A stretch of DNA of 64,000 nt, taken from Paulownia fortunei (lineage: Eukaryota > Streptophyta > Magnoliopsida > Lamiales > Paulowniaceae). The translations under genes and the position numbers were made by a program. Under the pieces are notes generated by a model. The model made no database searches. It had not been told where the DNA came from and saw only the letters and a program-made list of their open reading frames with translations. Shown here in pieces: positions 50,490 to 64,000 of the stretch; position 1 is the first letter of the stretch, and each line of letters begins with the position of its first letter. The stretch spans positions 8,326,841 to 8,390,840 of the forward strand of contig CM033116.1 in the NCBI GenBank assembly GCA_019321725.1. Direction: 5' to 3'.

Positions 50490-52140
50490 GCAATTAATTT
50501 AAAAATCTTAGACCAACTCTCCAAGTTTATATTTTAAGCCAATTGAGAATGAAAATGGACAAGTTACCCAATATTATCATGACTTAGATGATGACAATAT
50601 TTGAACGGAACAAAATTATTATTTGCACTTTAATTTGTTCAAGTTGCAAACTTGAGAACTTAACTAAAGAGTTTGAGCTCTATTTCGCAATATTAACTAG
50701 CTAATGAGTAAACAATTCTAGTTATCCTTAAGTCTTTTTGAGTTTACTTATGAATATTTGTAACTTGTGTTATGATTTAACATATCTAATGTCAACAAAA
50801 ACTGCCTACCTTGAGGTTGATGTTGAGAGTCTAAACATACAAAAGTAGTTGCACTTATTGTTGCACTTATTGTTGCTCATGCTAACCAACCTAATGAGCA
50901 TAGGAATAAGCAAAGGCGTGGCTTTACAAGAGCAAGAAGTTAAAACTAGAACCACAAATTGATTCAATAAAGTGACAAAGATGTGTCACATTAGTAATAG
51001 ATGCAACCAAATATCAACAAATGTCAAGTACTACGATTGTAATGAGAGTGATCACTTCTCTCATAAGTGTACTGAAATGAATTTTGACTATCTAAAGCTC
51101 TTTCATTATGTTGTTTGCTAATATTTCCAATTATCTCCTTAGATGGATAGTCGATGTTGGTGAAACATAGCATGTGATTGAAGATTGAGCAAATATATAA
51201 ACTATCGAGTGTGGTGCAGCTATATTTGTTAAAATGATGCACAAGAGAAGGTATTATGAGTTGGAAAGTGTCACCTCAAGCTTAGCAATGGGCATGAGCT
51301 TATTTTCCAAGCTCAACAATTGATACGAGCTACTCCTTGGAGATATGTGAGGAACTTAATTTGTCCATTTTTTTATGTAAGAGGCTTTACGACATAGTTC
51401 ATTTTTCTTTGTGATGTGATCGACTTAAGATAGTATTTCTCATACTTCTTATGTTGATATTAATTTTTAAAATTACATCATGGTATGCGAGAATAGGAAA
51501 ATAGCTATGCTAGCTAGACAAGGCTTCAATTAGTTTACTCGCTAAGTTCAAACTCTCTCTATACAAACTTTTCTAGTAGAAAAAGCTTACTGAAAAATTA
51601 AAAAAGGGCTGATTATCCTCTAGAGCTAGTCCATTAAGAATAATACAGACTTATGAGTGTGAAATACTAAATGGTACATTCTATTTTCCTTTCTTTTATT
51701 ATTCGTGCTACAAGTTAGTGCATTCTCAATCTCACTAGTCAGAAGCGCTAAATTACTTTAAACAATTTTTGACTGAGGTTAAAAATTAAAGGGAGATGAA
51801 CATTGAGGTTTTGTATACTAGTAGAAAGCAAGAATATCCAGTCTAATTAGTTTGGACACATGCCTAAGGAAAATAGAGTTGCAAGTTGAATAATGATTCA
51901 AAACACTTTGCGACTATGTGAGCTTGCGAAGAGAAAGAAATCAAAAGCTTTAAAATGACTAAATTTATGCTGCGCAAATTGATTTGTATCTTACTTAGGA
52001 AGAGCAATATTGATTGCAGCCTACATCATGAAAAATGTACCTCCATGTGAAAAATGTTCTGTCAAAGCGGATGGAATCAAACACTTTAAAATGTTCTTGG
52101 AATTACTTTTTGAATCCAAAATGATTTAGTTGCATAAAGA
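50490..52140 (+). pseudogene. Copia gag zinc knuckle, protease and integrase relic (unit 3)
   Basis: A knuckle with C-x4-H-x4-C spacing (CNESDHFSHKC near 51036-51070; the first Cys is lost). The protease region reads WIVD near 51145, followed by VGKCHLKLSNGHELI near 51262-51300. The integrase phrases ARIGKIAML and AILIAAYIMKNVPP are near 51490 and 52010-52040. Frames change repeatedly. It holds a 0.5 kb stretch (about 50620-51115) that units 1 and 2 lack. Confidence 0.75.
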
Positions 52141-52149
52141 GATTGCAGA

Positions 52150-52480
52150 AGAGGTAAATGTTTAGGAGAAGATGTTTAAACAAGATGATCAATGGAGGGA
52201 TTGGGTACTTATATAGATTCACACTAGAACAAATGGAGGCGAGGTTAGACAACATTCGTTTATGCTATACAACATTCTCTCTGATTCTTTCCTACTCTGA
52301 GATTCACTGGAATCAAACTTCTAATTATATCATTGCTTCTAGTGAATTTTGGAATGAATATATTGAGTTATGTTTATGTTTGTTTAATTTAACAAGAACA
52401 AGTTATTTATCTTATGATTTTATGAGTATTAATATTTATTGGAATATTATGATCAGGGTCATCAAGACGCGATGATATTT
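52150..52480 (+). pseudogene. Myb/SANT-like domain fragment, best preserved copy (unit 3)
   Basis: An open frame of 105 codons (52158-52475) contains FTLEQMEARLDNIRLCYTT and SEIHWNQTSNYIIASSEFWN followed by EYIE. This fits the C-terminal half of plant Myb/SANT-like domains that accompany PIF/Harbinger transposases. Key spaced residues are L..R...Y, H-W and the W..YI motif. The first Trp helix is missing or altered (DDQWRDW in another frame near 52180). Downstream a run of Glu codons and PPPPCLHP is recognisable in all three units. It is probably a transposon-derived relic. A host gene fragment is the alternative. Confidence 0.5.
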
Positions 52481-53066
52481 CAGTTTGAAGAGAAGCTTCA
52501 CTAGGATAACATTTATCGTTTTATCAATTTTGAAGAAGAAGAGGTTCTGACGCCACCACCGCCTTGCCTTCATCCTCTATTTCTGATGATAAATGAGGAT
52601 AAAAAAGTTTGTGGTTTTGTTATGCAAATAATATATTTATTTTTTTATGGTAGTTTGAGTAGTATTTTATGTTGGATGTAGATGATTGGGTCATATTCTG
52701 TTGGTTTTGTTGGTTTAAACAACTGAAATATTAATAAAAATTATTTTCTTGCAATATAACAGGATTGATTGTTATGGTGTGGACATTATTTTCCTGTAAT
52801 TTTACTACAATTTTTCTTGTATCTGAATGGTTACGTAATTTTCCAGTAATGTCAATTTTTTTTTTAAATTTTTCATAAGTTCTCTATAATTTCCTATAGA
52901 TTTCCCTCCAAAAATAAATCAGCCATGAATTTTTCCTCACATTTCAACAAACTAACGGTCAAGTTAGTTGGGACCATTAGTTTTTTAACAGGGCCATTTT
53001 TGCCAAAAAACAAAGAAAAAAGAAAAAAGATCCTACGAGACTATTTTGAAATATAGGTAAAAGAAT

Positions 53067-53147
53067 AATGTTTGGATTGTTGAGGATAAGGATGAGCCAT
53101 TCCTCTACTATGAGGAAATTGAGAATATCCTCAACAATCCAAACATT
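53067..53147. repeat. Perfect 20-bp inverted repeat with flipped loop
   Basis: AATGTTTGGATTGTTGAGGA at 53067-53086 and its exact reverse complement at 53128-53147 flank a 41-bp loop. In units 1 and 2 only one arm exists and the loop sequence is in the opposite orientation. Confidence 0.9.
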
Positions 53148-53184
53148 AATCTTGTAAATACTCTCATAATAGATTGGATCAAAA

Positions 53185-53278
53185 CTTTCACTTTTCATGA
53201 ACCACCTAAAGTTTAACTTTCACTGTTCATGAACCACCTAAAGTTTAACTCTCACTTTTCATGAACCACCTAAAGTTT
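53185..53278. repeat. 32-bp tandem repeat, three copies
   Basis: CTTTCACTTTTCATGAACCA CCTAAAGTTTAA repeated at 53185, 53217 and 53249 with one or two substitutions, the last unit slightly shortened. It is absent from units 1 and 2. Confidence 0.95.
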
Positions 53279-54115
53279 TCGAAGTAAGAATGTAAATCTG
53301 GCATTATGTTACAAAAAGAAGAAAATCATAAAAGTGTAATAAACCATTGTTACCTATCTTTTAGCTTCAGGTTATACTGAACATAAACCAAATCATTTAG
53401 CCTTTGATGCACCAAGCTATTCCTCCTTTGGTAGATTTGTTCAAAAACGCGCTGCAAATTCTCTCAGATGAGGTACTTGTTTGAGCAACAATTTGAATTT
53501 CCAACTATTGAAGATTGGTTGCACTTTGGCTAAAACATTTCCACCATTCATCTAGGAGAAAAAGAACAATCAAGAACAACATGAAGTAAAGAATAATCAA
53601 CTTAAACAACGAAAAATTTTAAAAAATAAATTCTTGCTAGTCTCAAGAGAAGGTATTTCTCCAAAACTTTCTGACCGATCTCAAAATTAAAATCTAGTCT
53701 CGTGTAACAACTTTGACTTGCTACATATTCCTATGGAGCTAATCACTTCAAGAACGCCATTCATGACCTCTGATTTATGGCAAAATGATGCTTGATCATA
53801 TTGCAAGGCCGGATTAAACCAATAAGCTGCAGCATGTATGTTTTTCCTTAATTGTTACCTAACTCTTAATTCCTTTGAGTGTGCCCTATACATTCCTTCA
53901 TAAAACATATTCTAGGGTTTTGTTATCCCCATCAACAATTTTCAAGAGACACATCAAAGGTTGCAAGACTTTTACACTGATAAAACAATCATTCCAAAAC
54001 ATTCTATCCAAAACAATTGTAATAAATTCTTTTGTTTTCCTATCCCTTGCTAGTCTTGAGTCAGCAAACTCTTTACAAGTGACTAAAGCTTTTAAATCAT
54101 GCATGCGATGGTAAA

Positions 54116-54718
54116 CATTATATGATGTTTAATTCAAAGATGACTAGCTTATCAAAGCTCATTGATGCTTAAGTCAGTGGAAAGTATAAATGATTGGTAT
54201 GAACAAGTAAAAATAGAGTTTTGATAGGCTAGTCACATTTGAATTAAGTCAACCAAGGATACTTTAAGTAAGAGAGGTCACGCTTGAGGTACGAAACAGG
54301 TATCAATACGTGGTCTACTCTGAGATAGATCCCGTCAGAAGATCTACGACTTAGGTTTTGAATTGAGACCCAACCTCAAACTTATTGGGTTGGATTCACA
54401 TAAAAAGTCGCAGATCCTAACCTATATGGTAAATTCTTTTTGTGGATGAGGTCATTTTGGTCATAATGGGTAAATCCCCTCATTATTGCTCCTCCAACTA
54501 ACAAAGAAAATAATTTGAAAACGAAAATATTTTTAATTAAATAAAAAAAAGAGTGAAATGACATAGAGTAGGTTGGAATTTTAATTTACTTTTTTTGTCA
54601 TTTTTGCGCTATCATTTTCTGTTGCATTTTTATTTATCTCTTTCTTTTAAACTCGAAGATAGACAAACTAAAAAAAATAAAAAATAAAAAGTAAAAAACA
54701 ATCCCATCACATCTTCTT
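54116..54718. other. Intergenic DNA next to the hAT relic
   Basis: No domain recognised. It could be the more N-terminal, unrecognisable part of the same hAT element on the minus strand. Confidence 0.3.
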
Positions 54719-55578
54719 TAGGAATGGTAATGGGGTGAGTTCAAACTTGAACTCGTAATAAACTCGTCCCGCTCGAGGAGGGTTCAAACCCAGTTAAACG
54801 AGTCTCAAGATAAGTAATGAGTTTGATTTTTTAAACCTTGACAGGTTTGGGACGAGTAACGGGTCCAATAGAACTCGCCCCGGACCCATCTTGTTATATT
54901 TAAAAAATATATATGCATATATTTTTAATAAGTTTAGACTGGCTTTGAGTCTTTGACCAAGACCGGAAGAGCGCTAACCCTTAATAAGTCTCAATTCACT
55001 CATTTCTTCACGTAGGGTTTCTATCTTCATTTCACTCCATCGTCAACCTTACATGAAACCCTCGACTCCATCGCTCCAATCATCTGACATCTCAACCACT
55101 CCAGCCAAGTGGTAGACATCTAAACTCTAGCACAACCACAGTAGCGTCACTGCCTCCACCAAATATTCTCCATCCTCATCAATCCTCATAGCATTACACC
55201 GCCGCCGCCGCCATCGCCATTAATAGATGTGTAATTTTTCTAGTTTTATATATATAATCTATATTAGTTGATTGATTATGTATTTTAAATTTTTAATTCA
55301 TGTCGTCTGTAGTGGCTTCATGACTATAGGCATTCACTAAAATGTAATGTGTTACAAGAATTTGAATTTCAATAGGAAAATTTTATGCAGAAGCTATGTG
55401 CCATTGCTTGGAATTAACAAGATCAGTTTAATGTTAGTAGGTTAAAATACAGATAATTTAGGTTGTTGGGCACATCGAGTTTTGGATCCGGGATGGGTCC
55501 CAAGTTCAATTTTTTCTTGGCGGGACGAATCCTGAGATTGGCCAAACCCATTTCAAATCCATCTTGTTATCATCTCTA
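54719..55578. mobile_element. hAT-like nonautonomous element, about 860 bp
   Basis: The left end TAGGAATGGTAATGGGGTGA and the right end, in reverse complement TAGAGATGATAACAAGATGG, form imperfect terminal repeats of the TAG(G/A)GATGGCAA type. GC-rich GGGTTCAAACCC, GGGACGAGTAACGGGTCC and GGATCCGGGATGGGTCCC phrases lie just inside both ends. The core includes a CT-rich stretch and a CCG trinucleotide run (about 55198-55215). A clean 8-bp target duplication is not visible. Confidence 0.55.
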
Positions 55579-56617
55579 CTCTTCTCTTAACAGTTCTACC
55601 CATCTCATTTTTCTCTCACTGTACAAATTCTCCTTTGTTTGTCAACTAGTCTTCTCTTAAGATTTCTACCCATCTCCTTTTTCTCTCTCTTTAAATTCTC
55701 TTTTGCTCATCAAGAGTAGGAAGAGTGCAAAGCTATAAAATCCATGGAAAATGATGATTTACACAAGAAACATGTGAAAGATTTGTTCGAAAACAATTGT
55801 GGAATTTTCAATTTTGTCAAAGAGGGAGTTCTTAAATTTCGGCAAAGAGAAGAGGACATCATATTTAAAGGGATGACTGAAATTATGCCCCATTTGAATT
55901 GATGAATTTAAAGTTAAAAATTTCAAATCCATAATAACAAATTCATTAAGTTTGTTTAAATAAACTCATTATACAATAAATTTCAAATTCTTGAGTCTTA
56001 TTTTAATTATTTTTTAAATCATTGCGGTGAATTTCAAATTCATATTATATGGAATCATTCCCCAAAATCCTCCTCTCAAATCCAAATTCTTCCATCCATA
56101 TGCAACCTTAGATTTTTTATTAGTTTTTTTGTTGCCGAGGGCAATTATGCTCTTCCAAAAGTTAATATGGGTTGCCTCCCAATTCTTGATAACAGATTAG
56201 GCACAAGAGGTGTGATTAATATTAAGGAGGCAACATAATTACTTAATAGGCCTTAGTAAGTCATGGGCTTCACACTTACGAACCAAACAATCAATTGGGC
56301 AGGTTTATAGATCTATCTTGTGCAATCCAACAAGCAAACATCGCCCTAATGGTCCTTATTCAGTGAAACAAATATTATAGGTTTGTCCCACATTTATTAA
56401 AAGATCTACCCAACTCAAACCAAATAATATACATTATAAAGAGATGTGAATAAAATAACTTAGAAAATACTTATCTTGGTTAATTCATTCCAGCTAGTAG
56501 AATTTTTTGAAATGATGTAAACAGTGTCGATCTTCATCGGTAGGATGACTGCATTGTCACAAAGCACATCAAAACATATGGCACGTTCACTTTATTTGAC
56601 AACTCTACTTGTTAACA
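55579..56617. other. Intergenic DNA within unit 3, absent from units 1 and 2
   Basis: No gene recognised. The stretch 55740-55880 has a locally protein-like composition (MENDDLHKKHVKDLFENNC) but no family I know. Shared unit sequence resumes at 56618 (TATGTGAAAGGGC). Confidence 0.4.
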
Positions 56618-57172
56618 TATGTGAAAGGGCAAGAGAGCTACTAATTTTCCCTAGTGACAAAGCCAGAACATGAATTTCAGAACACAATGGGTTGCTATAG
56701 TAAAATATGACAAAAACTGAAGGTTTGGTAAGATCCAAAAAATTGATCATTCAGGGGAGCATTTGCAACCTTGAAGCAAAGCCATTGTCATATTAATAAT
56801 TTCACACATGACGCATGTGATTTTACAACATCTCTCAATTCTCAAATGAAAAGGCAGGCCTACCCAACATACACATAATTGATATCTCAAAGAAAAGAAA
56901 AGAAAAACAATTTGCATCAGAGAAACGAGATGTTCTCCATCCCAAAAAAAAAAAAAAAAAAATTGTTCAACACATAATTCATACAGTTCTTCTCAACAAA
57001 ATAAAAGATTACTAGCATTTCTGTTCAATAACTGTAAAGTAAATCAAAACAAGCTGCTGCATGAGACTGCCCCATGATGCAACTTCAACAGTAAACTACT
57101 GCTGATAAAGAGGGGAGAAAAAGCCAAAGTATATGCACTAAGATATTAAAGCAGTCGCCTCCATAACCATGC

Positions 57173-59130
<1,958 letters not shown>

Positions 59131-59615
59131 TTTGAGCTTTATTTATATTTATTTAAAAAATGCTGCTTTCTTTTATGCTTTGGGAGATGACTGAAATTAC
59201 TGAGAGCTAGAGACTGGTAAATCGATTCTATAATTGAAAGGGCTTATTATTACGTAACAATGAAAATAGACAGGAATATAATAAATTTAGAAATAGAATG
59301 ATATGTGTATAAAAATTTTATTTTCATATTTATAAAAAAGGAGAAAGTAAATGAATTGTTGTTGATCGTCTGATTTCAATCTCATAATTGATAATTAGAA
59401 ATAAATAGTAAGAATGATATAAAATTATTTTTAATAATTAAATTACTCTTTAGTAGAGAATTTTTAAAATAAAATTATTATTCAATATATTGTGTGTAAA
59501 TGAGTGTGTTATGGTTTTATTCGATGTTAAATTATATATTTGTATATAAATATAATCTCACAGTAATTTTTTTTTATTTTTTAATAAAAATAATAATGAT
59601 AGATTTTGTTGTGTT

Positions 59616-60290
59616 TGTTTAGTTTTATTAGATATAACAATAGCTCTAGATGAAATTGGGATCGGATCCGCCTGGCTCCGTCTCATCTCGTTTGGGATAG
59701 GTTTTGAAACCACAAACGTATCTCGAGTTTTAATTTTCAAACCAAAGCCCGACTCAAACTTGATTCGTAAAATATTCTATATCTTTTTTATTTATTATAT
59801 ATGATTTATGTGTATATTTAGACATATGTACATATGAAAAAATATGTGTATGTCACAAATATACTTACATATAAAATATAAATATAGTAATCTTATAAAA
59901 TTAAAAAAACAAAATAATAAATAGTTAAATATGTAAAAATAATAAATATATTTGAAATTTTTAATTTTAAAAAAATTAAAACACACACACACACACACAT
60001 ATATATATGTAAATAATTAATTTTTTGTTAATCATATTATTTTATCATATTTAAAAAATTTGATAATATTTTATTTAAAATATATTTTCAATATTTTAAA
60101 ATTAAAAAGTGGATCTAATGGGTCAATCCACTGGATTTCGATTTGGGGCGAGTTTGGGTCCGGTCTAGGTCCATAAAATTCTTGACAGGTTAGGTTTCGA
60201 ATTTTGATAAATTTGCACCCAAACCCAAAGTTTATAAAGATAATTTTATCAAAAATAAATTTAGGTCTATTTTTAACTAATTGGGAATAG
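59616..60290. mobile_element. hAT-like nonautonomous element (unit 3)
   Basis: Appears identical to 33885-34560 at offset 25731, including the (CA)n tract at about 59981-59999. Confidence 0.4.
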
Positions 60291-60824
60291 CTGAACTCAT
60301 GGAGAATGAAGAGAATGATTAATCTCGTACTTTTAAAAATGGTCATTCCTATGGGAATTGAGATTCAAAATATTAAATTATATAAATCATGTGATTGAGA
60401 ATAAATTGAAAATACTAATTGTAATTTCACTCCATATTTTTATATACCAATCATGCCATGAAGGACTTGCACAACTATGTTTAGAACAATTTATTTTACC
60501 TGCCCGCACAACACCTATTATTAGAGGCTAAATAAATTATTTTATATCAAGCTTTGGAATAAATTGTTTCTTTAAGCCTCAAATTTTGGAATTTCTTGAA
60601 AACATTTCTTTAGCTCACTAACATGTTTCACTTTAGTATAGTTTGATAAACAACCGACTGATAATTTCATCGATCTATTCATAATCGAGTTAAATCATTA
60701 AAAATGAAATCATCTTCATAGGCACCAAACAATAGTTTCATTTTGAAACCAGGCATGGGATGTCAATTGAAGTGCACTAGTTCAATCCTTAATTTCATAT
60801 TGTAATTATATGGGATGAGAATCT

Positions 60825-61295
60825 TAATCTCAATAATTAACTAAACGCCCTGTTTGTTTGCTAGGGTAAGATTTCTAAATTGCGAATTTGATAATCAAAA
60901 CTTAAATTTTTGTATTTGGTATTCTTATCTGAATTTAAGTAGACGCTCACTTCCAAAATATGGTAATCACAATACCAATTTCAATAAGTTAGTAATTATT
61001 TCTTAAGTAAATATTTAGTAATGTGTAAAAAGGGCACCAAGGCATCTTGAAAGTGTCCCCCCTCATTATAACCTGTTAAACACATGCTGCTGTGGAAACA
61101 ATGAAGTGGAGGGAAAAGCTTTCTGGCAATTGAAAGTATGGCTGAACTATTTTGCCCTTTATGCACTATATATAGTGAGTGGTGGTGTGACATTCTCATG
61201 TCTCCTCTTTGTTTATAGCAAGTTAAAGTTCCTTCACCTGCCTCATTATTTCTTCGTTTGCAGAAATCAAACGTTCATCCACTTATTAAGTAATT
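60825..61295 (+). promoter_or_regulatory. Conserved unit end with TATA-like palindrome (unit 3)
   Basis: Homologous to 44150-45229 without the 609-bp segment. CTATATATAG is near 61166. Continues the sequence that the gap cuts off in unit 1. Shared sequence ends at TTAAGTAATT (61295). Confidence 0.3.
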
Positions 61296-61986
61296 TTGAT
61301 TTTTATTCTTATATTTAGTTATGTCAAACAACTCTTGTAATTTAAAGTCGTATTTATTCATGTCATCTTTCAAACTATTATATGACTAATTTTTTCTGGA
61401 GTATGTTGTGATTGTAAAAACGGCCGTAGTAGTTTCAACGTCGTGGACGAGTAAGAATCGAGGAAGAAAATTTGGGGAATGTCAAAACTAGAATGTAAGA
61501 ATTTTGTTCTTTCATAGTTTAGCTCAAAAGATTTATTTTTTTCTTATACGTTATTTATTAATTATATGTACATATATTTTTTGCAGAAAATGGGAGCAGA
61601 TTTTTTAAGTGGATTGAGCCTGAAATATGTGAAAAGGAAAATGGCAAATTAACACTTTTTTTATCTTGTTTAATTAAGCGAATTTGCACAAGTTTTTATG
61701 TTATGGCACCTTTTGTCTCTAAAATGGCAATATATTTCTGCAGTAAAATGAGCTTGAAATGATGGTTACAAATGTCGTGTTTTCCTGGTTCTGCTTAGGC
61801 TAATCTACGAAATTTGTACAAGCTACCAACAAAAAAACAAATTAGAAAAAAGAAAGAAAGAAAGAAAGAAAAGTTGAGTTTTTTCTTGTCTGTGGTGCTT
61901 GCGTTTCTTTGCGTTTTTCTTTATTTTACGTCCTTATAATTTAGTGCTCCAAGTTATTGGTGAAAGTGTCAAGTTATTGGTGAAAG
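61296..61986. other. Intergenic DNA, no gene recognised
   Basis: Contains an (AAAG)n microsatellite near 61850-61873 and a 20-bp tandem duplication (AAGTTATTGGTGAAAGTGTC at 61951 and, with its last base changed, 61971) that runs into the LTR end. Confidence 0.6.
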
Positions 61987-64000
61987 TGTTGGGTTCGCTA
62001 TAATCGTAAGGGTATACACAGTGGAAAATTAAAATTTTTATCAAATATAAATTTAATCCCTTTGATTCGAAAGCAATTTTAACGATCGCGCTTATTCAAG
62101 TGAATATATAAATAAATATAAAATTGGATTATACCTTTCGTGCACTTCGGTTGTTGTAGGGAATAAAGCAATTAATTGCTTATCCTGAACTATCAGAACT
62201 CGCAGGGATCCAAGTGTCTCCCTCTATCAGGTCCACGATACAGAAAACAATATTAATCAAAAGGATTCGCTAGTATCCTTTTAATTGTTTACTAATATAG
62301 AACCGGAGTATATTTTCAAAAACAATAAAGATTAATTCTTTAAGTTCTTGAAACAATAATATGAAGAGAATAAAAAGAAATTGATTTTCTTTTTCTTTCT
62401 TTTCTTTTCTTGGAGAGTAAAAATAAAAGACTTTTAAACAAAATATTTTTGCTCAAATTTTTTGAATTGAATTATGTAATTTTCATCCCTTATATATATG
62501 GCTGAAAATTTTAATCCTTTTCCAACTATTGGAAAGTTTTTCTATTTTGAACTACTTCAAAACCTTATTTTGGAAGGATTCCAAATCTTCCAAAAACTCT
62601 TCTCTTTTCACTCTTCTATTGTATGTGGACTAATTTGAGACTATATTAATCATCAAAATTATCTACATACATTGTTGATATTAATTTGAACTCTTCAAAT
62701 AATATCAAGATAGATATATATCATATATATATTATACTATAATTATATTTATACATAAATTAAATCTTAGTGGCCTATTTTATCTTATAAAATTGGTCAC
62801 TATATTTATTTATCTATAAATATGTTAATTAAATAAATCATATTTAATTTATTCTCTTCATACTTTAGTGGGTTTCTTAAGTGATCCACATTTATTTTGG
62901 GGTTGGACTCAAAAATCCCCAAATCAATTCAATTGATTCAATCCCAATTTAATCAATCCAATTGATTAATTTAATTTACTCCAATTGGGCTTCCTAATCA
63001 AATTAGGTCCAATTAAATAATCCAATTACTTAATTGAATAATTTAATTTAACTATTAAATTAAATAGAACCCTTAATTAATTGATCAGTATTAATTAATT
63101 AATTTCCATCCATTGGTTAAAATCTAAAATTAGAAATGTTACTTTCCATAAAGATGTGTGACCCTCTTAGGTCCACTACTAAACTAGTAGTGGGTTTGCA
63201 ATATTTGCAACTTATGAATAACAATTATTTCAATTAATTAATCCGCTTGGAATCAACTCCTTAATTCCAAAAACCTCACTATCCATGAAAACACCTAGCA
63301 AGTAATCATGGCAAACTAGTCTTAGGTGAAATAACGAGTAAACCTATTTCAGTTACGAGTACCATACACGTACGGTCCTTTCGACAGCTAATCTCCTGAT
63401 TGAATCTAAGGCATGGATTATAAATCGAAACCCTAAATGATTCAATTGTTGTGATCCCATTTCAAATTCCAAATGATTCTTGATGAGTCACAATTCATTC
63501 TGCATTGGCCAAGGTCTTTGAATCACGAACTATGAAAACACGGAGATTCCCTTGTTTAAAAAAAATAAGTGTCGAATTCTATGTTGGCCACTAACAAACC
63601 TCCATGCACACTAGTGCAACACCCAACTTACCCCCTTTGTGATTATCAAGCAATCAGAAAATATATCAAAGTGCTGCAGGATGCACACAAGGCTACCATC
63701 GTGCCTCAAGTCTGAGGACTAGTCGTGTACTGTCGCAATACAGAAATTCTTATTTCGACGGGCAAAGCCTCCAACTAAGAATTTCTTGCGGGCCATATTC
63801 GGTGTACTTGTTCCCTAATAAGCACCCACATACATGCACTTTCGTCTCTACGCTAATACAATGGAATGTGACATCCTCGTCTCACGAGCATGCATTATAT
63901 ATACGAGTCTTACTGAGCTATTTGATGTCCCATCTCAAAAAGCTCTCGACTCGGAACTTATTTAAGACCACAGCCTTAGAGGCATGTTCCATGATCGCCA
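61987..64000 (-). repeat. Copia LTR, antisense, runs off the window
   Basis: In reverse complement it ends ...CGAACCCAACA at 61987. Going up in coordinates it shows the TTAATTAA-rich region (62880-63250), then the GGTTTCGATTTATAATCCAT block, and near 63960-64000 the GGCGATCATGGAACATGCCT block. Its 5' start lies beyond the window. No PBS adjoins the 61987 end, so it is a 3' or solo LTR. Confidence 0.85.

Larger units (their letters stand above)
53050..54115 (-). pseudogene. hAT transposase C-terminal region (unit 3)
   Basis: The minus strand reads KEFADSRLARDRKTKEF, DRMFWNDCFISVKVLQPLMC, LLKIVDGDNKTLEYVL (54104-53900), and then worn blocks CSYTR-like near 53700. RVFEQIYQRRNSLVHQRLND followed by LVYVQYNLKLKDR lies near 53450-53360. 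A tail SESFDPIYYESIY is near 53190-53155. FW...LK...PL..LLK.VDGD and HQRLNDLVYV are hallmarks of plant hAT (DUF659/hAT C-terminal) transposases. The C-terminal tail is further disrupted by a 32-bp tandem repeat and an inverted segment. Units 1 and 2 keep only the tail. Confidence 0.8.

Noticed and set aside
55740..55905. Possible small gene (MENDDLHKKHVK...)
   Set aside because: A short charged stretch without introns, promoter or family resemblance. It is not supported enough to call.

Overview
This window is plant nuclear DNA, most likely from a eudicot. It is strongly AT-rich and gene-poor, has short GT-AG introns, and is packed with decayed Ty1-copia and Ty3-gypsy (Athila-type) LTR retrotransposons and hAT, CACTA-like and MITE relics. 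The recognisable host genes are a three-exon R2R3-MYB factor of the MYB48/MYB59 type, a C-terminal exon of a TIP1-type aquaporin, and three copies of a cytosolic ribosomal protein S15a (uS8) gene. I cannot name the species. Only the MYB gene looks intact.

Layout. 1-2748: 3' end of a copia polyprotein followed by a ~2.0 kb LTR (TGTTAG...CTAACA). 2880-3430: degenerate gypsy gag/retropepsin. 3.6-14.5 kb: AT-rich intergenic DNA with MITE-like elements, an antisense copia LTR fragment (8231-8921), a LINE-type RNase H remnant (13515-13735), a CACTA-like end and a strong G-quadruplex candidate (12555-12581). 14635-15853: the MYB gene, with a (GA)n 5' leader and a tandem repeat in intron 2. 17820-28528: a composite copia element. 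It consists of a 5' LTR, a PBS, a leader carrying an antisense LTR piece, an Athila gag-protease block with a tRNA-Asp-type PBS, copia RT split by a 1265-bp LTR-like insertion with a clean 5-bp target duplication, RNase H, and a 3' LTR.

26.1-61.3 kb holds three versions of one compound unit: copia RNase H, LTR, copia gag/PR/INT relic, SANT-like relic, hAT tail, RPS15A pseudogene, hAT-like MITE and a conserved end. Unit 1 runs to a 100-N gap (35094-35193). Unit 2 is 35194-45229. Unit 3 is 47911-61295 and keeps segments that units 1 and 2 have lost. Units 1 and 2 appear identical over about 5.6 kb (offset 9102). The rest of unit 1, up to the gap, instead appears identical to unit 3 (offset 25731). 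This mosaic next to the gap suggests an assembly artefact or recent gene conversion. Between units 2 and 3 lies single-copy DNA with the truncated TIP1 exon. 61987-64000 is another copia LTR in antisense.

The three RPS15A copies keep introns and telo-box promoters, so they are DNA-level duplicates rather than processed copies. Each is broken: copies 1 and 2 by two lost splice acceptors and a nonsense codon, copy 3 by a lost start codon, a small deletion and one lost acceptor. I found no convincing new biological system. The items most worth checking are the mosaic triplication at the gap and the decay series of RPS15A. All identities were judged by eye.
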